Origin: Pontibacter ummariensis
GTDB lineage: Bacteria > Bacteroidota > Bacteroidia > Cytophagales > Hymenobacteraceae
Length of the DNA: 64,000 bases
Direction of reading: 5' to 3'
NCBI RefSeq assembly: GCF_900188175.1
Contig: NZ_FZOQ01000003.1
Coordinates: 186,001 to 250,000 of the forward strand
The notes beneath the pieces are model-generated. The model was given only the letters and a program-made list of their open reading frames with translations, was not told the origin of the DNA and did no database searches. Below are positions 53,227 through 62,179 of the stretch, piece after piece. The position numbers and the translations under genes are program-made. Position 1 is the stretch's first letter. Every line of letters starts with the position of its first letter.

Positions 53227-53544
53227 ATGAAGAAGACAACTTTTTTAGCCCTGGCCTTTGCCTTGTTGGGAACAACTGTCGCTATGAATGCGCAGGCCCA
53301 GGACTCGCCGCAAACACAAACAGTACTGCAAGAAAAGCAGAAGGTAACAGCTGAAGAGCTTCCGGAAGCAGTGAAAGCGGCCGTGGAGAACAGTGAGTAC
53401 AAGGGCTTTACGTATGGCGAAATCTACAAGATAGCGCCGGTGAAAGAGGGCGAGGCCACTATCTTTGAGTTACAGCTAAAGAAAGGGGAGCAAGAACCCA
53501 TTGTAGTACGCTATGATGAGGCTGGTAACAAGGTAACCAGTTAA
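53227..53544 (+). CDS. Exported PepSY-like small protein 2
   Basis: A 105-residue paralogue of the preceding protein, with a signal peptide (MKKTTFLALAFALLGTTVAMNAQAQ), then VTAEELPEAVKAAV, FTYGEIYKI, IFELQL and VRYDEAGNKVTS. It begins 43 bp after gene 1 and is followed by a terminator, so the pair is likely one transcript. The duplicate is divergent enough to suggest separate roles. Confidence 0.75.
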   Translation: MKKTTFLALAFALLGTTVAMNAQAQDSPQTQTVLQEKQKVTAEELPEAVKAAVENSEYKGFTYGEIYKIAPVKEGEATIFELQLKKGEQEPIVVRYDEAGNKVTS

Positions 53545-53586
53545 GCAGTAAGTAGTAGAGCTTTATTGCTTATTATATAAGTTATG

Positions 53587-53618
53587 GCAGGAGCTTCCGT
53601 TGGCGCGGAAGCTCCTGC
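53587..53618 (+). terminator. Terminator of the PepSY-like pair
   Basis: A 13-bp perfect stem GCAGGAGCTTCCG (53587-53599) with its complement (53606-53618), a TTGGCG loop, and TGTTTTG after it. Confidence 0.88.
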
Positions 53619-53792
53619 TGTTTTGGGTACTATTATTATTCGGTCTGGCGTTAGATAAGAAGGTACAGCAGCGCGGTGCTTCATAGGTGAGATAGATAAA
53701 CGAACCAATAGAACAATTATAGTGTCTTGGTCGTTATGTATTAGCTGCATAAAGTCTATGAGACTGCATGTTACCACAGTATTTAACGATCT

Positions 53793-55172
53793 ATGCCAAA
53801 GATTCTTCTGATTGATGACGACCCAGCCTTCTGCCTGATGCTGAAGGCTTTTTTGCAGCGGCAGCAATATGAGGTGGAAACCGCCTATACTGCTAATGAT
53901 GGGCTGCAGGCACTCAAGTCGTCCTCTTTTGACTTAGTGCTAACAGACTTCCGGTTGCCGGACAAAGACGGCCTGGAACTATTACCACAGATACGGGTAC
54001 TGTCCGAGGACCTGCCTGTGATCCTGATGACGCATTACGCGGACATCCGCACAGCCGTTAGAGCCATCAAGATGGGCGCTTTTGAGTACATCACCAAGCC
54101 TATCAACCCCGACGAAACCCTGTTGGTTGTGCAAAACGCGCTTAGCAAAAAAACAGCACCTGCCAAAGCTGCAGCACCTGCCGCCGTAGTGGGCGGTTTC
54201 CAGTTTGTGCGGGGGCAGAGTCCGCAGGCTTCCCAGATCGAAGAGTTTATCTCACTGGTGGCGCCTACTAACCTATCTGTTATCATTGAAGGGGAGAGCG
54301 GTACGGGCAAGGAATATGTAGCCAGTATGATCCATCGGAGCAGTAAGCGGGCCGATAAGCCTTTTGTGGCCATCGACTGCGGGGCTCTTTCTAAGGAACT
54401 GGCGGGGAGTGAGCTTTTTGGTTATGTGAAAGGTGCCTTTACCGGAGCCATGAAAGACAAGCAGGGGCAGTTTGAAGCGGCAGAGGGTGGCACCCTGTTT
54501 CTGGATGAGATTGGAAACCTGCCCTATGAGGTACAGGTAAAGTTGCTGCGCGCCCTGCAGGAGCGGAAAGTGCGGAAAGTGGGAAGTACGACGGACCTGG
54601 ACGTGGATGTACGGGTGTTAGCTGCTACCAACGAGGACTTGCAGCAAGCCGTGGCCAACGGGCAGTTCCGCGAGGACCTGTATCACCGCCTAAATGAGTT
54701 TAAGATTAACATCCCGCCCCTGCGCGAGCGCGATGGAGATGTACTGCTTTTTGCCAGGCACTTTCTGCAACAAGCAAATAAGGACCTGGAAAGAAACGTC
54801 GCCGGTTTTGAAGATGAAGTGGAGGAGGCCATGGAGAACTACAACTGGCCCGGAAACCTGCGGGAACTACGCAATGTAGTGAAACGCGCCGTGCTGCTGG
54901 CTAAAACAAATCAGGTAACGCTACAGGAGCTACCGAAAGAAATTGTAGACTTTAAGCCAGAGCCAGAGGAAGTGGTGCCAGCCCACACCGTCATTCCACA
55001 GCCCATTACGGCCGATATTGATCTTAAGAGCCTTAACGAGCGCAATGAGCGGGAGCTGATCGTGCAAATGCTGGAGCGCGTGAAATACAACAAATCCAAA
55101 GCCGCCCGACTGCTGAAAATAGACCGCAAGACCCTTTACAACAAGCTAAAGCTGTATAATATCGAGGCTTAG
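53793..55172 (+). CDS. Sigma-54-dependent response regulator (NtrC family)
   Basis: A 459-residue regulator in the usual order. The receiver (1-125) has the acidic cluster DDD at 8-10, phospho-Asp52 in LTDFRLP and Lys near 102 in ITKP. The AAA+ domain has Walker A GESGTGKE near 166, GAFTGA near 214-219 (the sigma-54 contact loop) and Walker B FLDEIGNL. A Fis-type helix-turn-helix closes the chain (KYNKSKAARLLKIDRKTLYNKLK). It activates sigma-54 promoters when phosphorylated. It converges with a hybrid kinase gene after 5 bp, its likely partner. Confidence 0.96.
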   Translation: MPKILLIDDDPAFCLMLKAFLQRQQYEVETAYTANDGLQALKSSSFDLVLTDFRLPDKDGLELLPQIRVLSEDLPVILMTHYADIRTAVRAIKMGAFEYITKPINPDETLLVVQNALSKKTAPAKAAAPAAVVGGFQFVRGQSPQASQIEEFISLVAPTNLSVIIEGESGTGKEYVASMIHRSSKRADKPFVAIDCGALSKELAGSELFGYVKGAFTGAMKDKQGQFEAAEGGTLFLDEIGNLPYEVQVKLLRALQERKVRKVGSTTDLDVDVRVLAATNEDLQQAVANGQFREDLYHRLNEFKINIPPLRERDGDVLLFARHFLQQANKDLERNVAGFEDEVEEAMENYNWPGNLRELRNVVKRAVLLAKTNQVTLQELPKEIVDFKPEPEEVVPAHTVIPQPITADIDLKSLNERNERELIVQMLERVKYNKSKAARLLKIDRKTLYNKLKLYNIEA

Positions 55173-55177
55173 CCGGG

Positions 55178-57814
55178 TTATGCTATAGCTTGCGCTTGCT
55201 GTGCAACCGAGCGCCTGAGCGCTTCCAGCTCTTTTTGAAGCGCCGCCAGTACCCGTTGCGTTTTTTGCTCTGTTTCGGCCACCACTTTCTGCAGGTCTTT
55301 TGTGTTTGCCTTAGCGCCATGCAGGACCTGCTCCAGCTCCTGCAGATGCGGTATCACAGTGTATGCCTGCAGGTGCCGGAAGCCGGTCAGCATTTTATGG
55401 GCAATGTTCCCGGCTTTCTCCCAATCCTCCTGTTTGGCTACAGCAGACAGCTGCTCCAGGCTCTGCTGCTGATCAGCGAGAAGTACCTCCAGTACTGCCG
55501 CCAGCGTTTGGTTATCCTGCCCCGTGAAAAGGCGCATCTCATGCAGGCTGTAAAGGCCTGTCTCACCAGTAGGTTCATTAGGCTGGGCCTCAACTTGCTC
55601 CTTATCTGGGGCAATCGTAACAGGTAGGGTTGGTAGCGTTTCGGCGAGTTTTTGGTGCAACTCCTGCTCCGTGTAAGGCTTTAATAAGTGAGTCTTAATA
55701 GGCGTGTTCTTAAAGAAGTCACTGTCATTACTTAGTACATTGGCTGTGAGGGCAATGATCGGCACCTTCTTGTCCTGCTTGCGAATGTTGCGGGCTACCG
55801 TTTTACCACTCATGCCAGGCAGCTGTATGTCTGTCAGTACCACATCATACTGGTGCTGTTGTACCAGCGCCAAGGCCTCCTGCCCGTCGTTGGCCAGGTG
55901 CACCTCTATGCCCCACCTGCTCAGAATCAGGTTACAGAGCGTACGGCTGTAAGCATCATCATCCACTACCAGCGCAGTGTAGCCGTTAAAAGCAGGTGCT
56001 TGCGGAACGGCTACAGCAGGGGTGGCAGGCACGGTCTCTTTACTTTCCTGCAAAGGCAGTACAACCGTAAAGGCTGTGCCCCGGTTATGCTGGCTGCTTA
56101 CCGACAGGGTACCGCCCTGTATTTCTACCAGCTTTTTGCTGATGGACAGGCCAAGCCCCGTACCTCCGTACTTGCGCAGAATGGAGTCGTCTGCCTGGTT
56201 AAACTCCCCAAACACATGCTGCAGGCGTTCTTCCGGAATGCCAATGCCCGTATCGGCCACCGTTATGCTGACCACGACCCGGCTCCTTCGCCGGCTTTTT
56301 AGCTTCGCGTTTACCTGTACCTGCCCTTCATGCGTGAACTTGATGGCATTATCCACGAGGTTAAACATGACCTGCTTTAAACGAAGCACATCCCCTTGCA
56401 GCGCATCAGGAATCGTTTCCTCTGCCTGGCACTTAAAAGCAATATGTTTGCTCGAGGCCTTTAGGGCAAAGGCCTGCTCCACTTCCGTAAGCAACTGCTT
56501 CAGGCTAAAAGGAGTGGGGGTAATGTCCAGCTTTCCAGCTTCTATTTTAGACAGGTCGAGCACATCGTTTACGATATGCAGAAGGTGCTGCCCTGCCCCG
56601 TTCACTGCCTGCAGGTGTTCCTGCTGTTGCGTGTCTAGGGCTGTATGGTTCAGCTGTTGTGTAAAACCGAGGATTACGTTAAGGGGCGTGCGCATCTCGT
56701 GGCTCATGTTCGCTACAAAAGCCTCTTTGGCGCGTGCCAGTTGCACGGCTTCTTTCTGCGCCTTTATCAGCCTCGACTTGTAGTTATCACTGCGCGTTAC
56801 ATCACGAAGGATAAGCAGCATAAAAGCGCCGCCGCTACCCAGACCCAGTAAGCCGATAATAAGCAGGGTAACGGATGTTTCATGGGCTACAGCCTTTACC
56901 TGCTCCGCGTTCTGCCGTGCCTGGTCCTGTTCGTAATGCTCTAGCTTGTACATCATGTCCCGGACCTGGTCCATGATCTGCTTATCGTTCTGTAGCAAGG
57001 CCAGTTCTTCGGCCTCCAGCTGTTCTTCTTTCTGGTCTGCCTCCCGTTGCACGTTGTGCAGGATGCGGCGTACTTTGGCCAAGGGAGCCACGGGGGCCGT
57101 ACTGGCGCTGGTATCTATGGCTACCTCACGTGTCACGTTCAGCTGTGGCACGATTACTTTAGGAGGCATGGTATCCTCAGGCACCTGCTTTTCTTTCTTG
57201 GAGAATATTCTGCTAAAGAGCCCGCGTTTGTTTTCCCGGGGTTTTTCCTTTTCCCGCCTCGTCTCCTTTTGCTCGTCTTCCTGCTGGTGCAGGCTTAGCC
57301 GGTCTGATATGGTCGTGGTTGTGTGCTGGGTGATGGTGGTGGCCAGCGGCTTTTCTTCTGCCGTAGAGGCAATCTGTTGGAGGGCTTTGTTGGAGTAATT
57401 GTTTTTCTTCTGTTGCTTCTTCAGCGCGACAAAGCGCTCCATGCTTTTCTGCTTTTCCTTTAACAAAGCAGAAACCGAGTCGACCTGTGCCAGCTCCTGG
57501 GGGCTATTTTTCATGAGCAGCTGTAAAGAGTCGATCTGGTTCTGGATCGTGTCGAGGTGGCAGAGGTAAGACTTGAAGTGCTCCTCCTTTGTGGTGAGGG
57601 TATAGGCACGTATGGCGCTTTCAGCCGTGGAGATAGTGGCCAAAGTGTGCTGTAGTTCTATCAACTTCCTGTTGGGCTTCGACAGCACGTTCACAGAGTG
57701 AAGCAGCTGAGTGAAGCTCGTATAGGTGAGGTAGATGGCAAACACGAATATGCTAAGCGCCAGCCCGAAGCCAATTACTACCTTTACCCGTATGCTATCT
57801 CCAAGTTTCTTCAT
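55178..57814 (-). CDS. Hybrid sensor histidine kinase with receiver and HPt domains
   Basis: An 878-residue membrane kinase. Membrane segments near 10-32 and 320-342 enclose a long, charged sensor region of CHASE3-like helices with Thr/Lys/Glu-rich loops. Then come the HisKA domain (phospho-His in MSHEMRTPLN near 371), the ATPase with DNAIKFTHEG, DTGIGIPEE and GGTGLGLSI, a receiver with Asp near 661 (LTDIQLPG), and a C-terminal HPt domain (NIAHKML, near 805). The built-in HPt allows relay to a separate regulator. It is convergent with the NtrC-type gene. Confidence 0.95.
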   Translation of the reverse strand: MKKLGDSIRVKVVIGFGLALSIFVFAIYLTYTSFTQLLHSVNVLSKPNRKLIELQHTLATISTAESAIRAYTLTTKEEHFKSYLCHLDTIQNQIDSLQLLMKNSPQELAQVDSVSALLKEKQKSMERFVALKKQQKKNNYSNKALQQIASTAEEKPLATTITQHTTTTISDRLSLHQQEDEQKETRREKEKPRENKRGLFSRIFSKKEKQVPEDTMPPKVIVPQLNVTREVAIDTSASTAPVAPLAKVRRILHNVQREADQKEEQLEAEELALLQNDKQIMDQVRDMMYKLEHYEQDQARQNAEQVKAVAHETSVTLLIIGLLGLGSGGAFMLLILRDVTRSDNYKSRLIKAQKEAVQLARAKEAFVANMSHEMRTPLNVILGFTQQLNHTALDTQQQEHLQAVNGAGQHLLHIVNDVLDLSKIEAGKLDITPTPFSLKQLLTEVEQAFALKASSKHIAFKCQAEETIPDALQGDVLRLKQVMFNLVDNAIKFTHEGQVQVNAKLKSRRRSRVVVSITVADTGIGIPEERLQHVFGEFNQADDSILRKYGGTGLGLSISKKLVEIQGGTLSVSSQHNRGTAFTVVLPLQESKETVPATPAVAVPQAPAFNGYTALVVDDDAYSRTLCNLILSRWGIEVHLANDGQEALALVQQHQYDVVLTDIQLPGMSGKTVARNIRKQDKKVPIIALTANVLSNDSDFFKNTPIKTHLLKPYTEQELHQKLAETLPTLPVTIAPDKEQVEAQPNEPTGETGLYSLHEMRLFTGQDNQTLAAVLEVLLADQQQSLEQLSAVAKQEDWEKAGNIAHKMLTGFRHLQAYTVIPHLQELEQVLHGAKANTKDLQKVVAETEQKTQRVLAALQKELEALRRSVAQQAQAIA

Positions 57815-57982
57815 GGGGTAGTTTTTCTCTTTACCTAAAGCAGCTTTTGCGGCATAAAGTTCTATAACGACAGAAAAAGAGAAATGATTGTACCAGCACT
57901 GGTAGGTGAATCAGCTGTAAGAAGGAACAAGCTATAGCTACAGTGTCTTGATAGCTAATGCTTTAGGGGGTGTGCCTATAGA

Positions 57983-58028
57983 GAAGGGCCGGGGCAGAAA
58001 GTTCTAACCCTTTCTGCCCCGGCCCTTC
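57983..58028 (-). terminator. Hairpin terminator of the LemA-TPM operon
   Basis: A perfect 19-bp GC-rich stem (57983-58001 and 58010-58028) with an eight-base loop, 23 bp beyond the TPM protein stop codon. The T-rich tract is stronger on the plus strand (TTGTTTTG), so it may also stop plus-strand read-through. Confidence 0.8.
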
Positions 58029-58051
58029 TTGTTTTGTGTTTAAGCCACTAA

Positions 58052-58834
58052 CTACCAACTACTGCTGGCTCCTCCTCCGCCAAAGGAGCCTCCGCCAAAG
58101 CCGCCGAAGCCTCCTCCGCCTCCGCCGCCACCTCCAAAAACGCCCCCGCCGGAGCGGAAGGTGCCGAAGCCTCCCGGCACGATAACAGGGCCGCCAAACG
58201 TACGGGAGTAGCGCCTACCGCCGCCTCTGCCTCCGCGACCGCCACCCATCCGGGAGAGAATGAAGACAACCAGGAGTACAATGATCATGATAAACACCAG
58301 GGAGGGGCCTGAGCCCCCTTCTTCCTGCTCGTCAGGCTCAGCCTGGTAGGCTCCGCTAGCCAGGCTGATGATCAGGCTGGTTGCTTCGTTGAGCCCCCTA
58401 TAGTACTCGCCCTCCTGAAAGTTAGGCTTGAGTGTGCGCTCGGTAATCCGTTTTGCGAGCGCGTCCGGTACCAGGGCTTCCATGCCGTAGCCGGTCTGTA
58501 TCGCTACTTTGCGCTCGTTCTTGGCCACCAGTATGATCAGACCGTTGTCGTTTTGCTCCGTGCCTATTCCCCAGCGCTCGCCTAGCGCGGCGGCATACTG
58601 GTTTATATCGTAATCCCCGATGGAGATAAGGGTAACGACAGCGACCTGCGTGGAGGTGGTGTCGTTGTAATTAACCAGCTTTTGCTCCAACGCCTGCTCC
58701 TCTTCTGCACTTAGCATGTCGGCCAAGTCGTTTACCAGGCGCGGTGGGTTAGGGCGTGGCGGGAAATCACTGTTTTGCCCGAGAGCCAGCAAGCTCAGAA
58801 GGCAGCAGTGCAAAAGTAGAATGAAGTGCTTCAT
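58052..58834 (-). CDS. TPM-domain membrane protein (YgcG type)
   Basis: A 260-residue protein with a signal peptide (MKHFILLLHCCLLSLLALGQ), a TPM phosphatase-like domain at about 35-160 (RLVNDLADMLSAEEEQALEQKL, then VAVVTLISIGDYDINQYA and VAIQTGYGMEALVPD), one membrane segment near 180-195, and a Gly/Ser-rich C-terminus with runs of GGGG that ends in SSW. TPM proteins of this kind are linked to photosystem repair in plants; in bacteria they often sit with LemA. It follows the smaller TPM gene by 5 bp. Confidence 0.92.
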   Translation of the reverse strand: MKHFILLLHCCLLSLLALGQNSDFPPRPNPPRLVNDLADMLSAEEEQALEQKLVNYNDTTSTQVAVVTLISIGDYDINQYAAALGERWGIGTEQNDNGLIILVAKNERKVAIQTGYGMEALVPDALAKRITERTLKPNFQEGEYYRGLNEATSLIISLASGAYQAEPDEQEEGGSGPSLVFIMIIVLLVVFILSRMGGGRGGRGGGRRYSRTFGGPVIVPGGFGTFRSGGGVFGGGGGGGGGFGGFGGGSFGGGGASSSW

Positions 58835-58839
58835 AGGTT

Positions 58840-59277
58840 TTAGTCTCCGAACGAAATATCATCGCTCAGTTCGTTGATGTCTCCCCTCTCGTTATAAGGG
58901 AAGTGTGCTTTGAGTTGCTCACCAGCCATCAGCACACCCTTGGCCAGGCCTGCGGCATACTTCTTTTGCTTGAAATGCTTGATGACCTCCGCCGTGATGT
59001 CTTCCCAGAAATGGTCTGGTACAATGGCGTTGATGCCCGCGTCCCCCAGCACAGCGAACTGGTGATCTTCCAGGGCCACGTAAAACAGCACTCCGTTCCG
59101 CAATTTCGTGTGGTGCATGTTCAGTTCCGCAAAGACCTCTGTGGCGCGGTCCAGCACATCGCCTTCGCAGTTGCTCTCAATGTGCACGCGTATTTCCCCG
59201 GAGGTGTTTGTTTCGGCCTCCTGTATGGCGGCCATAATCTGCTGCTCGTCAGCTGGTGTTATCGTGTCTCTCGGCAT
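58840..59277 (-). CDS. Small TPM-domain protein
   Basis: A 145-residue soluble TPM protein without a signal peptide: ITPADEQQIMAAIQEAETNTSGEIRVHIE opens the domain and VALEDHQFAVLGDAGINAIVPDHFW continues it. It is the middle gene of the LemA-TPM-TPM operon. The cytoplasmic form next to an exported TPM copy suggests they act on either side of the membrane; that is inference. Confidence 0.88.
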   Translation of the reverse strand: MPRDTITPADEQQIMAAIQEAETNTSGEIRVHIESNCEGDVLDRATEVFAELNMHHTKLRNGVLFYVALEDHQFAVLGDAGINAIVPDHFWEDITAEVIKHFKQKKYAAGLAKGVLMAGEQLKAHFPYNERGDINELSDDISFGD

Positions 59278-59302
59278 GGCGTTCGTGTTTACTCAATCTT
59301 CA

Positions 59303-59881
59303 TTAGAACTGCACAGTTGGTGCCTCCTGTGCACTTGCTTCGGCCTCGAAGTAGCCTTTTCGCTCAAAGTCAAACATATTAGCGGTTAGGTTACGCGGAA
59401 ATGCGCGGATATAGGAGTTGTAGTCCTGTACCGTTTCGTTAAACTTACGGCGCTCTACGGCAATGCGGTTCTCCGTTCCTTCCAGCTGGGCCTGCAGCTC
59501 CAGAAAGTTCTGGTTTGCTTTCAGCTCCGGATAGCGCTCCACAGAAACCAATAAACGGCTTAAGGCACCTGAGAGCTCCCCTTGTGCCTGCTGAAAGCGC
59601 TCTATGTTCTCCGGGGTCAGGTTGTCGGGGCTAATGTTGACGCTGGTGGCCTTTGCACGTGCCTCTATGACCTGTGTCAGCGTTTCCTGCTCAAAGTCGG
59701 CGGCACCCTTTACAGTGTTGACCAGGTTCGGGATCAGGTCGGCGCGACGTTGGTAAACGTTCTGCACGTTGGCCCACTGGGCTTCCACGCCTTCGTCTTT
59801 CTGTACGATCTCGTTATATCCGCAGGAAGACTGAGAAGCCAGGATCACAAATCCGAGAAGGTAAAAAAACAGTTTTTTCAT
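59303..59881 (-). CDS. LemA family protein
   Basis: A 192-residue protein with an N-terminal lipoprotein-like or membrane signal (FFYLLGFVILASQSSCGYNE, Cys21 in a lipobox-like QSSC) and the LemA helical domain: EGVEAQWANVQNVYQRRADLIPNLVNTVKG, then LTQVIEARAKAT and ENRIAVERRKFNETVQDYNSYIRAFP. LemA proteins are four-helix envelope proteins of unknown function, often found with TPM proteins, as here. Confidence 0.94.
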   Translation of the reverse strand: MKKLFFYLLGFVILASQSSCGYNEIVQKDEGVEAQWANVQNVYQRRADLIPNLVNTVKGAADFEQETLTQVIEARAKATSVNISPDNLTPENIERFQQAQGELSGALSRLLVSVERYPELKANQNFLELQAQLEGTENRIAVERRKFNETVQDYNSYIRAFPRNLTANMFDFERKGYFEAEASAQEAPTVQF

Positions 59882-60134
59882 AAGTTAGTATGGGTATAAG
59901 GTGGTATACGTTTCCCTTTGTTTTTGCGGGCATTGTAACTACGAAGTTAAGAAGGCAACGTTAAGAAGGCTATTAATATTTGATAATGTCTATATTAACC
60001 TGTCTTTCATGAGGGGCAAAAGCCCGGCTTGCTTTTACTTTTGTAGAGGGTACAGCGGTTTTTTATCGCTGGGTGGTTCACTTGTTCGTAAAGCTGTTAA
60101 CCGGTACGCGAACCTTTTGCCTTTCTTGAAGTTA

Positions 60135-60142
60135 TAGTTTTG
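60135..60142 (+). promoter_or_regulatory. Bacteroidota -7 element of the nucleotidyltransferase gene
   Basis: TAGTTTTG matches TAnnTTTG and lies 31 bp before the ATG. A TTG lies 15 bases upstream, closer than the standard 19. Confidence 0.5.
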
Positions 60143-60172
60143 TATAGATATATTGCAGGAAAAGTATAGTAT

Positions 60173-61174
60173 ATGAAAGTAGTTATTCCCGTAGCAGGCG
60201 TTGGTTCAAGGCTTCGGCCACACACGCATACACAACCCAAGTCACTGGTGCCTGTAGCGGATAAAACTATACTTGGCCATATCATCGACAAGCTGTTGGA
60301 GGCGGGCTTGCAGGAGTTTGTTTTTGTAATCGGGTATTTAGGTGAGAAGGTAGAGCACTACGTGCGCAGTACCTACCCCCAACTGCATGCCGAGTTTGTG
60401 GTGCAGGAGCCGCGCGAAGGCCTGGGGCATGCCCTGTGGGTGGCTCGCCATACTTATGAGCAAGACGAGAGTGTGCTCATCATGCTCGGGGATGCAATTG
60501 TAGACGTAGACCTGAAAGCTTTTATAGAGGCCCCCTACTCAGTGCTGGGAATAAAGAAAGTAGCGAAGCCCTCCCTCTTTGGGGTGACAGAGGTAGGAAA
60601 CGATGAGTTTATCGTAAAGCTGGTGGAGAAGCCAAAAATCCCGAAATCTAACTTTGCCCTGGTAGGCCTTTACAAGATCGTGCAACCGAAGAAGCTGGTT
60701 GCCTCTTTAGAGCACATCATCAAGGAAGACATTCGCACGCAGGAGGAGTATCACCTGACGGATGCCTTGATGCACATGATCAAGAACGGAGAGAAAATGG
60801 TGACCTGGAGCGTGGACCATTGGTTTGACTGTGGCCGGAAAGAAACCTTACTGGAGGCAAACGCTACCCTGCTGAACCGCCCTAAGTTCCGCGCGCATCC
60901 CCCTAGCGACCAGTTTCCGGGCTGCATTATCATTCCACCTGTTAGTATTGGCAGCGACTGTGCCATCTACAACTCGATTATTGGTCCGAATGTGGCGATC
61001 GGGGACAACGCGACTATCGAGAACTGTATCCTGAGCAACTCCATTATTGGTACCTATGCCGAGCTGCGCTTCGCCGTAATGCAGGATTCTATCATTGGCA
61101 GTGATGCTTCCTTTAGAGGCTTCAGCCACAGCCTGAACATCGGCGACAGCACCGAGATTAATTTTGGGCAGTAG
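60173..61174 (+). CDS. Sugar-phosphate nucleotidyltransferase with hexapeptide C-terminus
   Basis: A 333-residue protein of the glucose-1-phosphate thymidylyl/uridylyl transferase class. The nucleotide-binding start is MKVVIPVAGVGSRLRPHT, with KSLVPV after it and EKPKIP later; the C-terminal part has isoleucine-rich left-handed helix repeats (IGSDCAIYNSIIGPNVAIGDNATI). It activates a sugar phosphate to a nucleotide sugar for cell-surface polysaccharides. Which sugar and nucleotide it prefers cannot be read from the sequence. Confidence 0.9.
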   Translation: MKVVIPVAGVGSRLRPHTHTQPKSLVPVADKTILGHIIDKLLEAGLQEFVFVIGYLGEKVEHYVRSTYPQLHAEFVVQEPREGLGHALWVARHTYEQDESVLIMLGDAIVDVDLKAFIEAPYSVLGIKKVAKPSLFGVTEVGNDEFIVKLVEKPKIPKSNFALVGLYKIVQPKKLVASLEHIIKEDIRTQEEYHLTDALMHMIKNGEKMVTWSVDHWFDCGRKETLLEANATLLNRPKFRAHPPSDQFPGCIIIPPVSIGSDCAIYNSIIGPNVAIGDNATIENCILSNSIIGTYAELRFAVMQDSIIGSDASFRGFSHSLNIGDSTEINFGQ

Positions 61175-61249
61175 CTGGTAGATCTCGTAGCATCTGCAGG
61201 TTCTGAAAGTGTGTGGAAGGGTGGCGTTCAACTTATAGCGCCGGGACTG

Positions 61250-61903
61250 TTACAAAAACGTCAGCTCGTTCAGCTGGTCCAGCATCCAGCCGGTAAGGCT
61301 ATAGCGGTGGCGGGTCGCCATCAGTACCTCGTGTGGAATCAGGTCGGCGCGGAAACAGGCGAGGCGACCGGCGATTGGCAGAACGTCCACTTCCTCCTCT
61401 GCGCCGTCTTCTTGCGGTAAATACAAACGCAGATTACCCCCATGCTCAGGTAGCCAGTTCTCGTTTAGGTAACAGATAAAAGAAAGACGGCGGTGGTCAT
61501 TCGCCTGAAACTGGTCTATGTGGCGCTGGTACACGGTGCCCGGAGGGTAGACCGTAAAATGGAACTCATAATCCTTTAGCCCCAGGAAACAGGTGCGGTT
61601 TATGTAGCGCATCACTTCATCCATTCGCTCCAGGAACACTTTTGTAGGGGGCAGAGCCTCCTTTGGTTCAATCCAACGGATATAGTCACCCCGTACTTCC
61701 TTGTCCACTGTAAACTGATCGGCAGCGCCTATGCCCGCCTTTCTGAAGGTGCCCTGCTCCTGGTGGTGTGCCAGTACGCCCAAAATGTCATGCACCTCCT
61801 GTGGTGTCAGGAAGTTATCAATGATGGCATAGCCCTTTTCAGAAAGCCTGTCGGCGATCTGCTCAAACTTCTGCAGTGTTTTCTCGTCCAGTTCTTCGAC
61901 CAT
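61250..61903 (-). CDS. 2OG-Fe(II) oxygenase
   Basis: A 217-residue soluble dioxygenase. The iron ligands H128-x-D130 are in QRHIDQF, and the third ligand His191 is in IPHEVL; Arg200 in RYSLTGW should bind the 2-oxoglutarate carboxylate. The blocks YEFHFTVYPPGTVYQRHID and RRLSFICYLNENW are like prolyl/arginyl hydroxylase-type (PF13640) proteins. The substrate is unknown. It converges with the nucleotidyltransferase gene. Confidence 0.92.
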   Translation of the reverse strand: MVEELDEKTLQKFEQIADRLSEKGYAIIDNFLTPQEVHDILGVLAHHQEQGTFRKAGIGAADQFTVDKEVRGDYIRWIEPKEALPPTKVFLERMDEVMRYINRTCFLGLKDYEFHFTVYPPGTVYQRHIDQFQANDHRRLSFICYLNENWLPEHGGNLRLYLPQEDGAEEEVDVLPIAGRLACFRADLIPHEVLMATRHRYSLTGWMLDQLNELTFL

Positions 61904-62179
61904 GTGGTTCCCTCTTTCTTGTTTGTCCTTTTATACTTACAGATTCCTTTTTAGGCTACATGAGAGGTAAAAAGTGGGCAAAAGTAGTGACTAAATACAT
62001 CACTTGTACAGGTAAGGCAATAAGAAATCATCAACCTATAACAAGCTGGTTCTAAGGCTGAAAGTAGACTGTGTAACAAGGGGCATAAATGGCAAGGTTT
62101 CTGAAAAGAGAAGTGAAATGCGTATATTGGACAATTCTATTTGACTATATCTTAAACAATTTTACAGGCGTAGCCCTTT

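Noticed and set aside
56022..56783. A 253-codon plus-strand open frame
   Set aside because: It is a shadow inside the hybrid histidine kinase gene; its Ser/Cys/Arg-rich translation is typical of antisense frames.
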